This document shows, in pieces, positions 1-7,300 of a stretch of DNA of 64,000 nucleotides. The translations under genes were made by a program, and so were the position numbers. The notes below the pieces were generated by a model that searched no databases, was not told where the DNA came from, and saw only the letters and a program-made list of their open reading frames with translations. The stretch is taken from contig NZ_CP102512.1 of assembly GCF_024612015.1 (NCBI RefSeq), positions 620,001-684,000 on the forward strand, given 5' to 3'. Position 1 is the first letter of the stretch, and each line of letters starts with the position of its first letter. Source of the stretch: Streptomyces sp. CA-210063 (GTDB lineage Bacteria; Actinomycetota; Actinomycetes; Streptomycetales; Streptomycetaceae).

Positions 1-1414
1 CCTTCGTGGCCGTGATGTGTGTGGTGGCCCGCTCCTGTTCGAGCAGGGCCGTGGTGTGCGCGGCGAGCGGCACCCAGGCGACGGCGGCCACGGCCGCCGC
101 GGGCGTCGCCGCTCCGCTGCCGGCGACTCCGGCGACGAGGAGGCCCGCGAGGACCGCCGGTACCGCGTTGACGGTGTCGACGAGGGGCGCGGAGAGGCGG
201 GGCAGCAGCCCGAGCAGGACGCCGGTCAGCAGTGCGGCCGCGCTGATCGCGACGGCCGGGGCGAGGGTGGTGAACGCCCCGTGGCCGATACGGGCGAGGA
301 GGTCGCGGCCGAGCGCGTCGGTACCCAACGGGTGTGCCCAGGACGGGGGTTGGAGTCGGGCGCCGGTGTCGAGGGCGAGCGGGTCGCGAGTCAGGCCGAG
401 CACGACGACCGCGAGGAGCACCGTGCCGTGGACCAAGGGGGTGCGGCGTGGCGCGGGTGGCTTCGGACGGTGCGGGGAGTGGAGCGCGCCGTCACGGAGG
501 GCCGGGCCGATGAGGAGGCGGGCGGTGAGGCGCGCGAGGGCTCCGGCGAGAGCGGCCAGCAGGACGAGGGCGAGGGTGCCGGCCTGGAGGACGGGGAGGT
601 CCTGGGCGAGGGCGGCCTGGAGGGTGGTGCGGCCGAGGCCGGGTATGTCGAAGATCTGCTCGACGGTGACGGCGCCGCCGGTGAGGCCGACCACGAACAG
701 GCCGAGGTTGGGCAGCAGTCCGGGTACGCAGCGGCGTACGGCCTGGCGGGCCGTGGCCCGCCCGGGTATGCCGCGTGCGGCGGCGGCCAGTGCCCAGGGT
801 TCGGCGAAGGCGCCGGGCAGCAGGTCGTCGAGCATCCGGCCGAGCAGCGCGCCCGCGGGCAGGCCGAGGGCGAGGGCGGGCAGCACCATCCACTGTGGCC
901 CGTACCAGCCGACCGCGGGCAGCCAGTCGAGGTGCACGCCGACGACGACGGCGAGCACGGACGCGGTGAGGAACTCGGGCAGCGCGGCGAGCATCGCGGC
1001 CGGGCTGCCGCCGCCGCGCCGGTCGTCGAGGCGGCGGCGTGCGCCCAGCCGCAGGGTGCGGGAGCAGACCGCCGCGGCCGTGACCGCCGCCACGACGAGT
1101 GCGGCGGCCATCAGCAGCAGCGAGACGCCGAGGGCCTGGACGACGGCCGGGGTGACCTCGGCGCCGGAGATCCACGAGCGGCCCGCGTCACCGTGCGCCA
1201 GCCCGCCGAACCACTCCCCCAGGAGCTTCGACGGGCCCGCGTCGAGGCGGAGTTCGTCCCGTACGGCCGCCAATACCTCAGGCGTGGGGTCGCGTTCGGC
1301 CGAGCGCGCCTTGAGGACCGTGAGCGCCGGGTCGGTGCGCGACAGCCACGGCAGCAGACCGATGCCGCACAGCAGGGCGACGGCGAGCAGGACGCGCCAG
1401 AGTAGCCGTATCAG
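1..1414 (-). CDS. Fused DppB-DppC-type oligopeptide ABC transporter permease, partial (C-terminus beyond window)
   Basis: Membrane-spanning permease for import of peptides or a related solute, fed by the binding protein encoded just upstream. Reading the minus strand from 1414 gives one uninterrupted frame of over 470 codons. The first half carries DppB features: VEQIFDIPGLGR near the end of a first permease module and several hydrophobic segments. After a short Arg/Pro linker the second half begins with HPLGTDALGRDLLARIGHGA, the classic DppC start. These are normally two separate proteins, so this is a natural fusion. The most likely start is CTG at 1414-1412, overlapping the TGA of the binding protein gene; no ATG, GTG or TTG lies close by. 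Translational coupling is inferred. The 3' end lies outside the window. Confidence 0.8.
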   Translation of the reverse strand, partial: MIRLLWRVLLAVALLCGIGLLPWLSRTDPALTVLKARSAERDPTPEVLAAVRDELRLDAGPSKLLGEWFGGLAHGDAGRSWISGAEVTPAVVQALGVSLLLMAAALVVAAVTAAAVCSRTLRLGARRRLDDRRGGGSPAAMLAALPEFLTASVLAVVVGVHLDWLPAVGWYGPQWMVLPALALGLPAGALLGRMLDDLLPGAFAEPWALAAAARGIPGRATARQAVRRCVPGLLPNLGLFVVGLTGGAVTVEQIFDIPGLGRTTLQAALAQDLPVLQAGTLALVLLAALAGALARLTARLLIGPALRDGALHSPHRPKPPAPRRTPLVHGTVLLAVVVLGLTRDPLALDTGARLQPPSWAHPLGTDALGRDLLARIGHGAFTTLAPAVAISAAALLTGVLLGLLPRLSAPLVDTVNAVPAVLAGLLVAGVAGSGAATPAAAVAAVAWVPLAAHTTALLEQERATTHITATK

Positions 1415-2943
1415 CGCCGGGTCCCCGTTCCGATCAGCGTGCGCTCGTACGGGTCGAGGATCAGGCCCTGTACGGAGGTGCCGACGCCGGTGATGATCCG
1501 CTGGTGGACGAGCGGGACGGTGGCGTCGGTGCCGAGGATCGCCGCTTCGGCGTTCATGGCCGCCTGCTGCCGCTCGGCGGTGTCGGACTCCTTCTGGGCG
1601 GCGGCGACGGCCTGGTCGACCTTCTTGTCGCAGAGCAGCGCGAGGTTGTAGCTGCCGTCGCACGTGAAGTCGCCGGCGAGAACGGAGACGGGGTCGCCGG
1701 TGTCGAGCAGGGAGTTGCGGGCGCCGACGAACGCGTCGAACCTGCCGGCCAGGGCGTCGCTCTCCAGCCGCGAGTACTCGCGGACCTCCAGCTTCACCTT
1801 GAACCCGGCCTTCTGGAGCTGCTGTTGCAGCACCTGGGCGACCTCGGGCAGTTCGGGCCGGTTGTCGTAGGTGGCGATGGTCACCGGGGTGCCGTCGGGG
1901 TCGGCGGCCTTCGCGCGACCGGAGGGTTCGACCCTCCCCCAGCCTCCGGCCGGGGGGACCCCCATCGCGCTTCGCGCGCCGGCGGCCCAGGTGACGGCGG
2001 GACCGAAGATGCCGACACCGGCGTCGGCGTGGCCCTCGTACACGTCCTTGGCGAGTACGGCGCCGTCGACGGCCTCACGGGCGGCGGCCCGGAGCTTCGG
2101 GTCCTTGAAGGCGCCGGACTTGGTGTTGAGCAGGAGGCTGGTGGTGCGGGTGGTGGCCGTCTCGCGCCGGGTGCCCTCGTCGAGGGTGGACGCCTGCGAC
2201 ACGGGGACGGCCTCGGCGATGTCGGCCTGGTCGGTGCGCAGGGCGTTGGTGCGGGCGGAGCCGTCGGCTGTGAACCTGGCGTCGATGCCGGAGGCCTGGG
2301 CACGCCCGCCCCAGTACTCGTCGAAGCGGTCCAGGGTGGCGGCGGTGGTGCCGGTGACCTTGGTGACCTCGAACGGGCCGGTGGCCGTGCCGACCGGGTT
2401 CACGCGCTTGCCGCCGTAGGCCTTGGCGGACAGGATCGCGAGGCCGGGGCTGGTGAGCCGGAGCGGCAGGGCGGGGTCCGGGTCCTTCGTGGTGACGCGT
2501 ACCCGGCGGTCGCCGCTCGCCTTCGCGGTGAGCGTGATGCCGGAGAGCGCGGCGGTGACGGGCTCGGCCTCGGTGGCCTGGGTGAGGGCGGCGACGACGG
2601 TGGCCGGGGTGACCTCGGTGCCGTCCTGGAACGTCGCTTCGCGCAAGGTGAAAAGCCAGTTCCGGTCGTTCTCGCGCGTCCAGGACTCGGCGAGCGCGGG
2701 GGCAGCGGCGCCGTTGGCGTCGAGCTTGGTGAGCCCCTCGGTGACGCCCAGCCGGCTGAGGAGGGTGGCGTCCGCGCCGTAGGGAGAGAAGTTCTCTGCG
2801 GGCGGGAAGGCGAGGGCCACGCGCAGCCGGGAGCCGTCGGCGGAGTCGTCCTCGGACGGGTCACCGCCCGGGGCGAAGCAGCCGGTCAGCACGGGGGCGA
2901 GGAGCAGGCCGGCGACGATGCGACGGCGGCGGGGAGGGCGCAT
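1411..2943 (-). CDS. ABC transporter substrate-binding lipoprotein, family 5 (peptide/nickel type)
   Basis: Extracellular solute-binding lipoprotein of 510 residues, family SBP_bac_5, presenting peptides or similar ligands to the adjacent fused permease. The N-terminus has an Arg-rich start (MRPPRRRR), a hydrophobic stretch and lipobox LTGC with Cys22 as the lipidation site. The mature part has family landmarks such as SPYGADATLLSRLGVTEGL and a W-FTLRE-A-FQDGTEVT segment typical of DppA/OppA proteins. The length fits the family. The gene lies 27 bp after a GNAT gene and overlaps the permease start, so the three probably form one minus-strand operon. Ligand identity cannot be told from sequence. 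Confidence 0.88.
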   Translation of the reverse strand: MRPPRRRRIVAGLLLAPVLTGCFAPGGDPSEDDSADGSRLRVALAFPPAENFSPYGADATLLSRLGVTEGLTKLDANGAAAPALAESWTRENDRNWLFTLREATFQDGTEVTPATVVAALTQATEAEPVTAALSGITLTAKASGDRRVRVTTKDPDPALPLRLTSPGLAILSAKAYGGKRVNPVGTATGPFEVTKVTGTTAATLDRFDEYWGGRAQASGIDARFTADGSARTNALRTDQADIAEAVPVSQASTLDEGTRRETATTRTTSLLLNTKSGAFKDPKLRAAAREAVDGAVLAKDVYEGHADAGVGIFGPAVTWAAGARSAMGVPPAGGWGRVEPSGRAKAADPDGTPVTIATYDNRPELPEVAQVLQQQLQKAGFKVKLEVREYSRLESDALAGRFDAFVGARNSLLDTGDPVSVLAGDFTCDGSYNLALLCDKKVDQAVAAAQKESDTAERQQAAMNAEAAILGTDATVPLVHQRIITGVGTSVQGLILDPYERTLIGTGTRR

Positions 2944-2970
2944 GGTCCTTGGTTCTCTGTGAGGGGGCGT

Positions 2971-3528
2971 CTAACAGGCGAGGGTGCGAGCCATCGCCGG
3001 CACCGGGATCTCGAAGTGCACGACCCGCTCCCCGGTCTCCTCGCGCTCGTCGCACACGGCCACACCTTGCGAGCGCCAGAAGTCCTCGGCGCCGGGCACC
3101 GCGGGGTCGGTGTGCAGATAGACGGAGCGGTAACCGCCGTCGGCCGCCGCGAAGTCCAGCAGCGCGGCGACCAGCCGCCGGGCCAGTCCGCGCCGCCGGT
3201 GCTCGGCGCGCACGTACACGCGGCGCAGCTGGGCGGTCTCGCCGGACGGGTAACGCTCGGCCAGCCGACGGGGGTTGGGCGGATGGGCGGGGCCCCGCGA
3301 GTCCAGCGCGCCGGTGGCGACGACCGCGCCGTCCCGCCCGTCGACCGCCACGAGGAGCAGATGCCGGTCGGGGGCGACGTACGCGCCGTGCAGATCGATG
3401 ATGTCCCGGTGCCAGCGCGGCACATAGCCCGTGCCGAAGTCCCGGTAGACGGTGTCGAGCATCACCGTGCGGGCAGCGTCGAGGTCGTCGGGTCCTGCCA
3501 CCCTGATGTCATATTTCTGCACCTGCAC
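2971..3528 (-). CDS. GNAT family N-acetyltransferase
   Basis: Predicted acetyl-CoA-dependent acyltransferase of about 185 residues. The acetyl-CoA loop appears as RRVYVRAEHRRRGLARRLV, a good match to the GNAT motif A (R/Q-x-x-G-x-G/A), followed by a beta-bulge region ending FWRSQGVAVCDE. I place the start at GTG 3528 (or GTG 3522) because the GNAT fold begins there (QKYDIRVAGPDDLD); an open frame continues upstream to 3798 but that would overlap the exopolyphosphatase gene. It is followed after 27 bp by the peptide-binding lipoprotein gene. A strong inverted repeat sits 17 bp upstream. Substrate unknown. Confidence 0.75.
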   Translation of the reverse strand: MQVQKYDIRVAGPDDLDAARTVMLDTVYRDFGTGYVPRWHRDIIDLHGAYVAPDRHLLLVAVDGRDGAVVATGALDSRGPAHPPNPRRLAERYPSGETAQLRRVYVRAEHRRRGLARRLVAALLDFAAADGGYRSVYLHTDPAVPGAEDFWRSQGVAVCDEREETGERVVHFEIPVPAMARTLAC

Positions 3529-3544
3529 ATCATATGCAATAAGG

Positions 3545-3561
3545 CTGATCACTTTGATCAG
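3545..3561. promoter_or_regulatory. 17-bp perfect inverted repeat (operator candidate) upstream of GNAT gene
   Basis: CTGATCA-CTT-TGATCAG is a perfect 7-3-7 palindrome 17 bp before the GNAT start. It is nested inside a wider repeat, ATGCA at 3534-3538 and TGCAT at 3567-3571. A second imperfect palindrome, TGCA-N7-TGCA, lies at 3524-3538, overlapping the GTG starts. The local sequence is much more AT-rich than its surroundings, as expected for a promoter. The regulator is unknown. Confidence 0.5.
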
Positions 3562-3711
3562 GGGGTGCATCAGGGCTGCGTCAGCGGTGCGATCGGCCGG
3601 CCTCCGCCCGGGTGGTGAGCGGGAGCGCCCGGACGGCCGGTATACAACCGTGCGCCACCAGCCGCCCTGCGGGTCAGGCGTGTTGACGCGGCCACCGGGT
3701 AACCGTCGGTC

Positions 3712-4734
3712 ATGCGGATGAGCGTGGTGGATGTGGGATCGAACACCGTACGACTCGTGGTGGCGGACGCCGAGGGCGGTGTGCCGCTTCCGGTGCACAC
3801 CGCGAAGTGGCGTCTGCGGCTGTCCGAAGAGGTGCCGCCCGGCGGGAACGTGCCCGACGAGGCCGTACGACGGCTGTCCGACGCGGTCGCGGCGGCGGCA
3901 CGCACGGCGGAGCGGTGGAGGGCGTCGGCCCCGCTGGCGTTCGCGACCGCCGTGGTGCGCTCAGCACCCAACTGCCCGGACGTGCTGCGTACCGTGCGTA
4001 CGGAGACCGGGGTACAGCTGTACACCCTGCCCGGCGAGGTGGAGGCGGAGCTCACCTTCCTCGCGGCCCGGCGGTGGATGGGCTGGCGGTCGGGGCCGCT
4101 CGCGCTGCTCGACATCGGGGGCGGTTCGCTGGAGGTGGCCTTCGGGCGGGGCCGGCTGCCGGACTTCGTGGCCTCGCTGCCGCTGGGCGCGAACCGGCTG
4201 ACCCATGAGTTCTTCCACGGGCAGGACCCTCCGTCGCCCGACAGCGTCAAGGCGCTGCGCCGCAAGGTCCGCCATCAGCTGCGCGACGCCTCCGCCCGCA
4301 TCCGCTGGGAGGGACCGCGCACCGCCGTGGCCACCTCGCGCACCTTCCAGCAGCTCTCCCGGCTGTGCGGCTCCGCACCGGGCCGCCACGGGCCTTTCGA
4401 GGAGCGGGAGCTGCGACGCGTGGACCTGGCGCGCGCGGTCACCCGCCTCGCCGCGCTCCCCGCCGCCGAGCGGGCCGCCCTGCCGGGCATCTCCGCGCCC
4501 CGGGCGACGCAGAGCCTCGCGGGGGCGCTGGTCGGGCACACCACGATGAAGCTCACCTGTCTGAAGACGGTCACGATCTGCCCCTGGGCGATCCGCGAAG
4601 GAGTACTGCTGCGGCACATCGAGGACGGCCCGGCGTGGTGGTCGGAGGTGACGCGGGACTTCGAAGACACCGGGCGGGGCGGTTCGAGCGCGCCGGGCGC
4701 GGTACCGCTGCGTATCGCCGCGCCGACCGGCTGA
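3712..4734 (+). CDS. Ppx/GppA phosphatase family protein (exopolyphosphatase)
   Basis: Likely exopolyphosphatase or guanosine pentaphosphate phosphatase of the actin-like ASKHA fold, acting in the cytoplasm on polyphosphate or pppGpp. The N-terminus has the phosphate-1 motif VVDVGSNTVRLVV, and the second phosphate motif is ALLDIGGGSLEVAFG near residues 127-141. The protein is 340 residues, the short single-module form common in Actinobacteria, without the C-terminal HD-like domain of long E. coli Ppx. Two in-frame ATGs (3712 and 3718) both lack a clear ribosome binding site. It is divergent from the GNAT gene, sharing a 180-bp intergenic region. Confidence 0.85.
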   Translation: MRMSVVDVGSNTVRLVVADAEGGVPLPVHTAKWRLRLSEEVPPGGNVPDEAVRRLSDAVAAAARTAERWRASAPLAFATAVVRSAPNCPDVLRTVRTETGVQLYTLPGEVEAELTFLAARRWMGWRSGPLALLDIGGGSLEVAFGRGRLPDFVASLPLGANRLTHEFFHGQDPPSPDSVKALRRKVRHQLRDASARIRWEGPRTAVATSRTFQQLSRLCGSAPGRHGPFEERELRRVDLARAVTRLAALPAAERAALPGISAPRATQSLAGALVGHTTMKLTCLKTVTICPWAIREGVLLRHIEDGPAWWSEVTRDFEDTGRGGSSAPGAVPLRIAAPTG

Positions 4735-4776
4735 CCTCTCCTCACCTCTCCTCACTTCTCCTCACCTCTCCTCACC
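4734..4776. repeat. Short 10-bp tandem repeat (CTCACCTCTC) after ppx
   Basis: About four copies of a 10-bp unit close to CTCACCTCTC run from the ppx stop codon to just before the ribosome binding site of the next small gene. One copy differs (CTCACTTCTC). It looks like a simple-sequence expansion; no function can be assigned. Confidence 0.7.
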
Positions 4777-4791
4777 GAAAGGAGCACTCCC

Positions 4792-4977
4792 ATGACCCGA
4801 CACGACAAGCGGAACCCGGACGACAAGCCCGACACCGCCCTGGACGAGGTCCTGCACGAGGCGGAGCAGGCCGAGACCCGCGTCACCGACTCCGAGAAGC
4901 GGCGGCGTGACCGGGGCGAAGCGGGCGACGCGATCACCCCCAACGAGCAGGCGCAGGAGGAATCCCACCACGACTAG
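4792..4977 (+). CDS. Small hydrophilic hypothetical protein (61 aa)
   Basis: I do not recognise a family. The protein is strongly charged and free of hydrophobic segments (MTRHDKRNPDDKPDTALDEV at its start, EESHHD at its end), suggesting a soluble, perhaps intrinsically disordered, small protein. Support for a real gene is a good ribosome binding site (GAAAGGAG about 7 bp before ATG) and plausible Streptomyces codon use. Its TAG stop is embedded in the left arm of a palindromic repeat element that begins at 4976, so the element directly borders the coding end and may serve as its terminator. Confidence 0.65.
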   Translation: MTRHDKRNPDDKPDTALDEVLHEAEQAETRVTDSEKRRRDRGEAGDAITPNEQAQEESHHD

Positions 4978-5093
4978 GGCCCTTCTGATGGATCTCCGCG
5001 GCGTCGCGACGCCCGGCACGCACTCTCGCCGCACGCCGAGCGCACGCACCGAACGCCGCTCCTTCTCCCACGGAGATCCATCAGAAGGGCCCT
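4976..5093. repeat. Palindromic repeat element, copy A (23-bp terminal inverted repeats)
   Basis: A 118-bp element bounded by perfect 23-bp inverted repeats, left arm 4976-4998 beginning AGGGCCCTTCTGATGGATC and right arm 5071-5093. The core (about 72 bp) contains CACTCTCGCCGCACGCCGAG. A second, partly degenerate copy in opposite orientation lies at 41639-41767. Both copies start exactly at the TAG stop codon of a gene. It encodes no plausible protein. It could be a MITE-like element, a REP-type repeat or a mobile terminator; no transposase with matching ends is in the window. Confidence 0.8.
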
Positions 5094-5245
5094 GGCGCTC
5101 CAGCCCCTGCGTCGTCCCCTCCGCCGCAACGGCCAAGTCTCAAGTAGCAGTTCAATGAAACGATTGAAGGACCTGCGGCAGGCGCACACCGTTCCGGCCG
5201 ACACCGGCACGGAATCCGAGCGAAACAGAAGTGGAGACGCGCGAA

Positions 5246-5455
5246 GTGAAGTTCCTTCTCGAGGTCGACCTGGACGGCACGGACTGGGACGAGGGCACCA
5301 CCGTTCAGGAGCTGGAGCGCATCCTGCGGTACTGGGGCGGCAACCTCCGGCACTGCGAGATCAAACCCGGGGACGGCCAGCCCCTGTACGACTCCGGCCA
5401 CCAGGAGGTCGGGCGCTGGACCATCACGTCCGACACCTCTCCGAGTGACGGCTGA
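5246..5455 (+). CDS. Small acidic hypothetical protein (69 aa)
   Basis: Small cytoplasmic protein with the appearance of a compact alpha/beta fold: MKFLLEVDLDG, then an ELERILRYWGGNL helix and a final GRWTITSDT strand. I chose GTG 5246 because GGAG at 5233-5236 is properly spaced before it; GTG 5231 has no such site. I do not recognise a domain; similar small proteins of unknown function are frequent in Streptomyces. It stands alone after the palindromic element and before two tandem hairpins. Confidence 0.6.
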   Translation: MKFLLEVDLDGTDWDEGTTVQELERILRYWGGNLRHCEIKPGDGQPLYDSGHQEVGRWTITSDTSPSDG

Positions 5456-5456
5456 G

Positions 5457-5512
5457 AGTCACCGGCACGGTGATGCCGGGGTGAAAGTAGTCACCGGCAG
5501 GTGATGCCGGGG
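5457..5512. repeat. Two tandem hairpin-forming direct repeats downstream of small CDS
   Basis: Two 24-25 bp direct repeats, AGTCACCGGCACGGTGATGC followed by CGGGG, and AGTCACCGGCAGGTGATGCC followed by GGGGG, separated by 7 bp. The first contains the inverted repeat TCACCG-GCA-CGGTGA and the second TCACC-GGCA-GGTGA, so each folds into a hairpin. They begin within a few bases of the stop codon at 5455. A double terminator or RNA-stability element is the simplest reading. Confidence 0.55.
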
Positions 5513-5682
5513 GTCGGCCGGCGGCCCCACTCCGCTCGGCCGACCCCCGGACGGGGATCGCGTGACACACCGCGACAGGGCTCGCGCTCCCCAGCCACGG
5601 GCCCTCGCTCATCACTCGCGGGGCCACGCGACCCCGGTCTCCGGGCCGCGAAGCGGCCCTCCGCACGCGAAGCGGTCGGCGC

Positions 5683-6117
5683 CTAGAAGGCGTAAAGGAC
5701 GCTCGCGGCGGAATCCTTCAGACACTCGTTGGCGAAGGTGCGCTCGTACGCGACGCGCTTGCCCTGCCAGACGCCCTGGACGGTGACGACCACGGGGTCG
5801 TACTGCTTGCTGCACATCGCCCCGGCCCTGTCGGCCAGGGCGTCGAAGTCCCCGCCGCTGTCACGGAGTTCGGCACAGGCGTCGAGGGGCGCCGGGTGCG
5901 TGCCGGAGGCCTTCGGCGCACAGGTCAGGGTGACCGCGCGCTCGGGGGTGACGGCGGCCGCGCTCTCGCCGTGGCCCATGGTCAGGACCAGGGCCGAGGG
6001 GGCGTAGAGCCCCGACGCGGCGGGCTCGGGGGCGGCGAGCGCGGACCCCGTGAGGGGGCCGCAGACGGCGGTGGCCGTCAGGGTGAGAGTCGCGGCCCAA
6101 CGCGCGGTGTTCGGCAT
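5683..6117 (-). CDS. Subtilisin inhibitor-like (SSI family) secreted protease inhibitor
   Basis: Secreted inhibitor of serine proteases (144 residues with a Sec signal peptide ending near ALAAP). The SSI signature is clear: [10 protein letters not shown], then GDFDAL, the reactive loop MCSKQYDPV, and [22 protein letters not shown]. The four conserved cysteines are Cys66, Cys81, Cys102 and Cys132, which in the family form two disulfides. By alignment the P1 residue is Lys104 (S. albogriseolus SSI has Met), which in known members favours trypsin-like targets. Start ATG 6117 is preceded by GGAAGG at good spacing; ATG 6126 is too close to it. The gene is monocistronic. Confidence 0.93.
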   Translation of the reverse strand: MPNTARWAATLTLTATAVCGPLTGSALAAPEPAASGLYAPSALVLTMGHGESAAAVTPERAVTLTCAPKASGTHPAPLDACAELRDSGGDFDALADRAGAMCSKQYDPVVVTVQGVWQGKRVAYERTFANECLKDSAASVLYAF

Positions 6118-6479
6118 GGTGTGCATCCTTCCGCTCTGCGGGAATGTCCGGACGGCTTCGCCACATCTGTCGCGTATGCGAAGCCTGTCCGATCGGTGCC
6201 GGATCGGCGAGCGCGAGTCTGCCGGGTCCGACACCGGAACACACATCGACCCCACAGGTTTCGGTAACTTTGAGTGTTCAATCAGTGGCGAGAAGTCACG
6301 GAATTCGACCATGCAAACCCCGAATCTGAGCGGTTCTTGATCGTCCGGCGTTTGCGGATGGCCAAATCCCCATGGCCGGGCAATCGGCCTGAAACATTCC
6401 GCTTCAGCTCGCGGCGGACTCCGGGAGGACCGCCGCACGACCCCTTGCGTTCATGACGCTGCGGAGTAATCGTTATTAC
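6118..6479. other. Divergent intergenic region between inhibitor gene and hypothetical gene
   Basis: This 362-bp region carries no credible gene. It holds the promoters of both flanking genes. TGGCGAGAAG at 6286-6295 matches 9 of 10 positions of the AdpA consensus (TGGCSNGWWY), which is noteworthy because SSI-type genes are often AdpA-controlled, but a single near-match is weak. GTAAT-CGTT-ATTAC at 6466-6479 is a perfect inverted repeat directly before the ATG of the plus-strand gene. Confidence 0.4.
6466..6479. promoter_or_regulatory. Inverted repeat GTAAT-CGTT-ATTAC abutting a start codon
   Basis: A perfect 5-4-5 palindrome ends one base before ATG 6480. The position would let a bound repressor block initiation, so autoregulation by the possible ribbon-helix-helix protein encoded downstream is a reasonable inference. 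Confidence 0.4.
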
Positions 6480-7067
6480 ATGATTACAACGGAGCAGAAC
6501 GAGAAGCTACGCGGCTGGTTCGTCGGCCGACTGCCCGACGATCTCTTCGAGAGCCTCGCGGCGGTGACGGTCGACCGTGAGGAGATCACCGTCGTCGGCC
6601 GCATTCCCGAGCCCCGGCTGACCGAGGGCGCCTCGGCCGGCGAGCGTGCGGCGGCCGTCGAGGGCCGCATCCAGGAGTTCCGGGAACGGACCCGCGAGGA
6701 CCGGATCGAGGTGGCCCGCGAGGCGGAGCACCGGTTCCGGAAGAAGGTCTCCTGGGGTGTGGAGTGCGGTGGCGAGCGTGCCCTGTTCACCCACATCGCC
6801 GCCCCTGTGATGACCCGGCTGCGCCAGCCCGAGCGCCAGGTCCTCGACACCCTCATCGCCGCCGGCGTCGCCCGCAGTCGCAGCGACGCCCTCGCCTGGT
6901 GCGTACGCCTGGTCCAGCGGCACACCGACGACTGGCTCACCGAGCTGCGCGAGTCGCTGGAGCACGTCCAGCGGGTACGGGCGCAGGGACCGGACACGAC
7001 AGCCGGGAATGACCGGGCGCCCACATCACCGGCGGACGAGCCGACAGACGAGCCGACAGACGAATGA
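6480..7067 (+). CDS. Hypothetical protein with possible ribbon-helix-helix-like C-terminal part (195 aa)
   Basis: Cytoplasmic protein without signal peptide. Residues 1-75 are mixed alpha/beta, residues 55-90 are a charged helix (VEGRIQEFRERTREDRIEVA), and the later segment VLDTLIAAGVARSRSDALAW resembles the helix-turn-helix half of ribbon-helix-helix regulators (a short helix, turn with R-S, then second helix). The last 30 residues are a disordered acidic tail with DEPTDEPTDE. I take ATG 6480, which starts MITTEQNEKL and follows an inverted repeat; a frame upstream to 6453 exists but begins in poor context. Function unknown; DNA-binding is inference only. Confidence 0.6.
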   Translation: MITTEQNEKLRGWFVGRLPDDLFESLAAVTVDREEITVVGRIPEPRLTEGASAGERAAAVEGRIQEFRERTREDRIEVAREAEHRFRKKVSWGVECGGERALFTHIAAPVMTRLRQPERQVLDTLIAAGVARSRSDALAWCVRLVQRHTDDWLTELRESLEHVQRVRAQGPDTTAGNDRAPTSPADEPTDEPTDE

Positions 7068-7300
7068 GGCAAACAGGGCGAACAGCTGGACTACCCCTCA
7101 GGTGAACATGTGGATGATTCGTCCACCTCACCGCCACAAGGTGGATGAAGCGCCCCCTGGCGCCTGCTTGACGTGCACCCTTAACGTCGCCTCACCCCAT
7201 GAGGACGGCTCCCGCTCCTGTCGCACACCCGGCGGCACACCGGCCCTCCTGCCCACAGCGCCACCACACGCCTCACCGCCGGTCCCCCGCTGGAGCCCCC
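7068..7300. other. 233-bp intergenic region before the cytosine permease
   Basis: No gene seen. The region includes GTGGATGATTCGTCCAC (7112-7128), a near-perfect inverted repeat (GTGGATGA/TCGTCCAC with one mismatch), followed by another GTGGATGA at 7141-7148. These could be operator half-sites for the permease gene. The remainder shows no other structure. Confidence 0.4.

Noticed and set aside
1504..3618. A 704-codon open frame on the plus strand
   Set aside because: Antisense to the binding-protein and GNAT genes, low-complexity Gly/Val/Arg composition, no recognisable motif.
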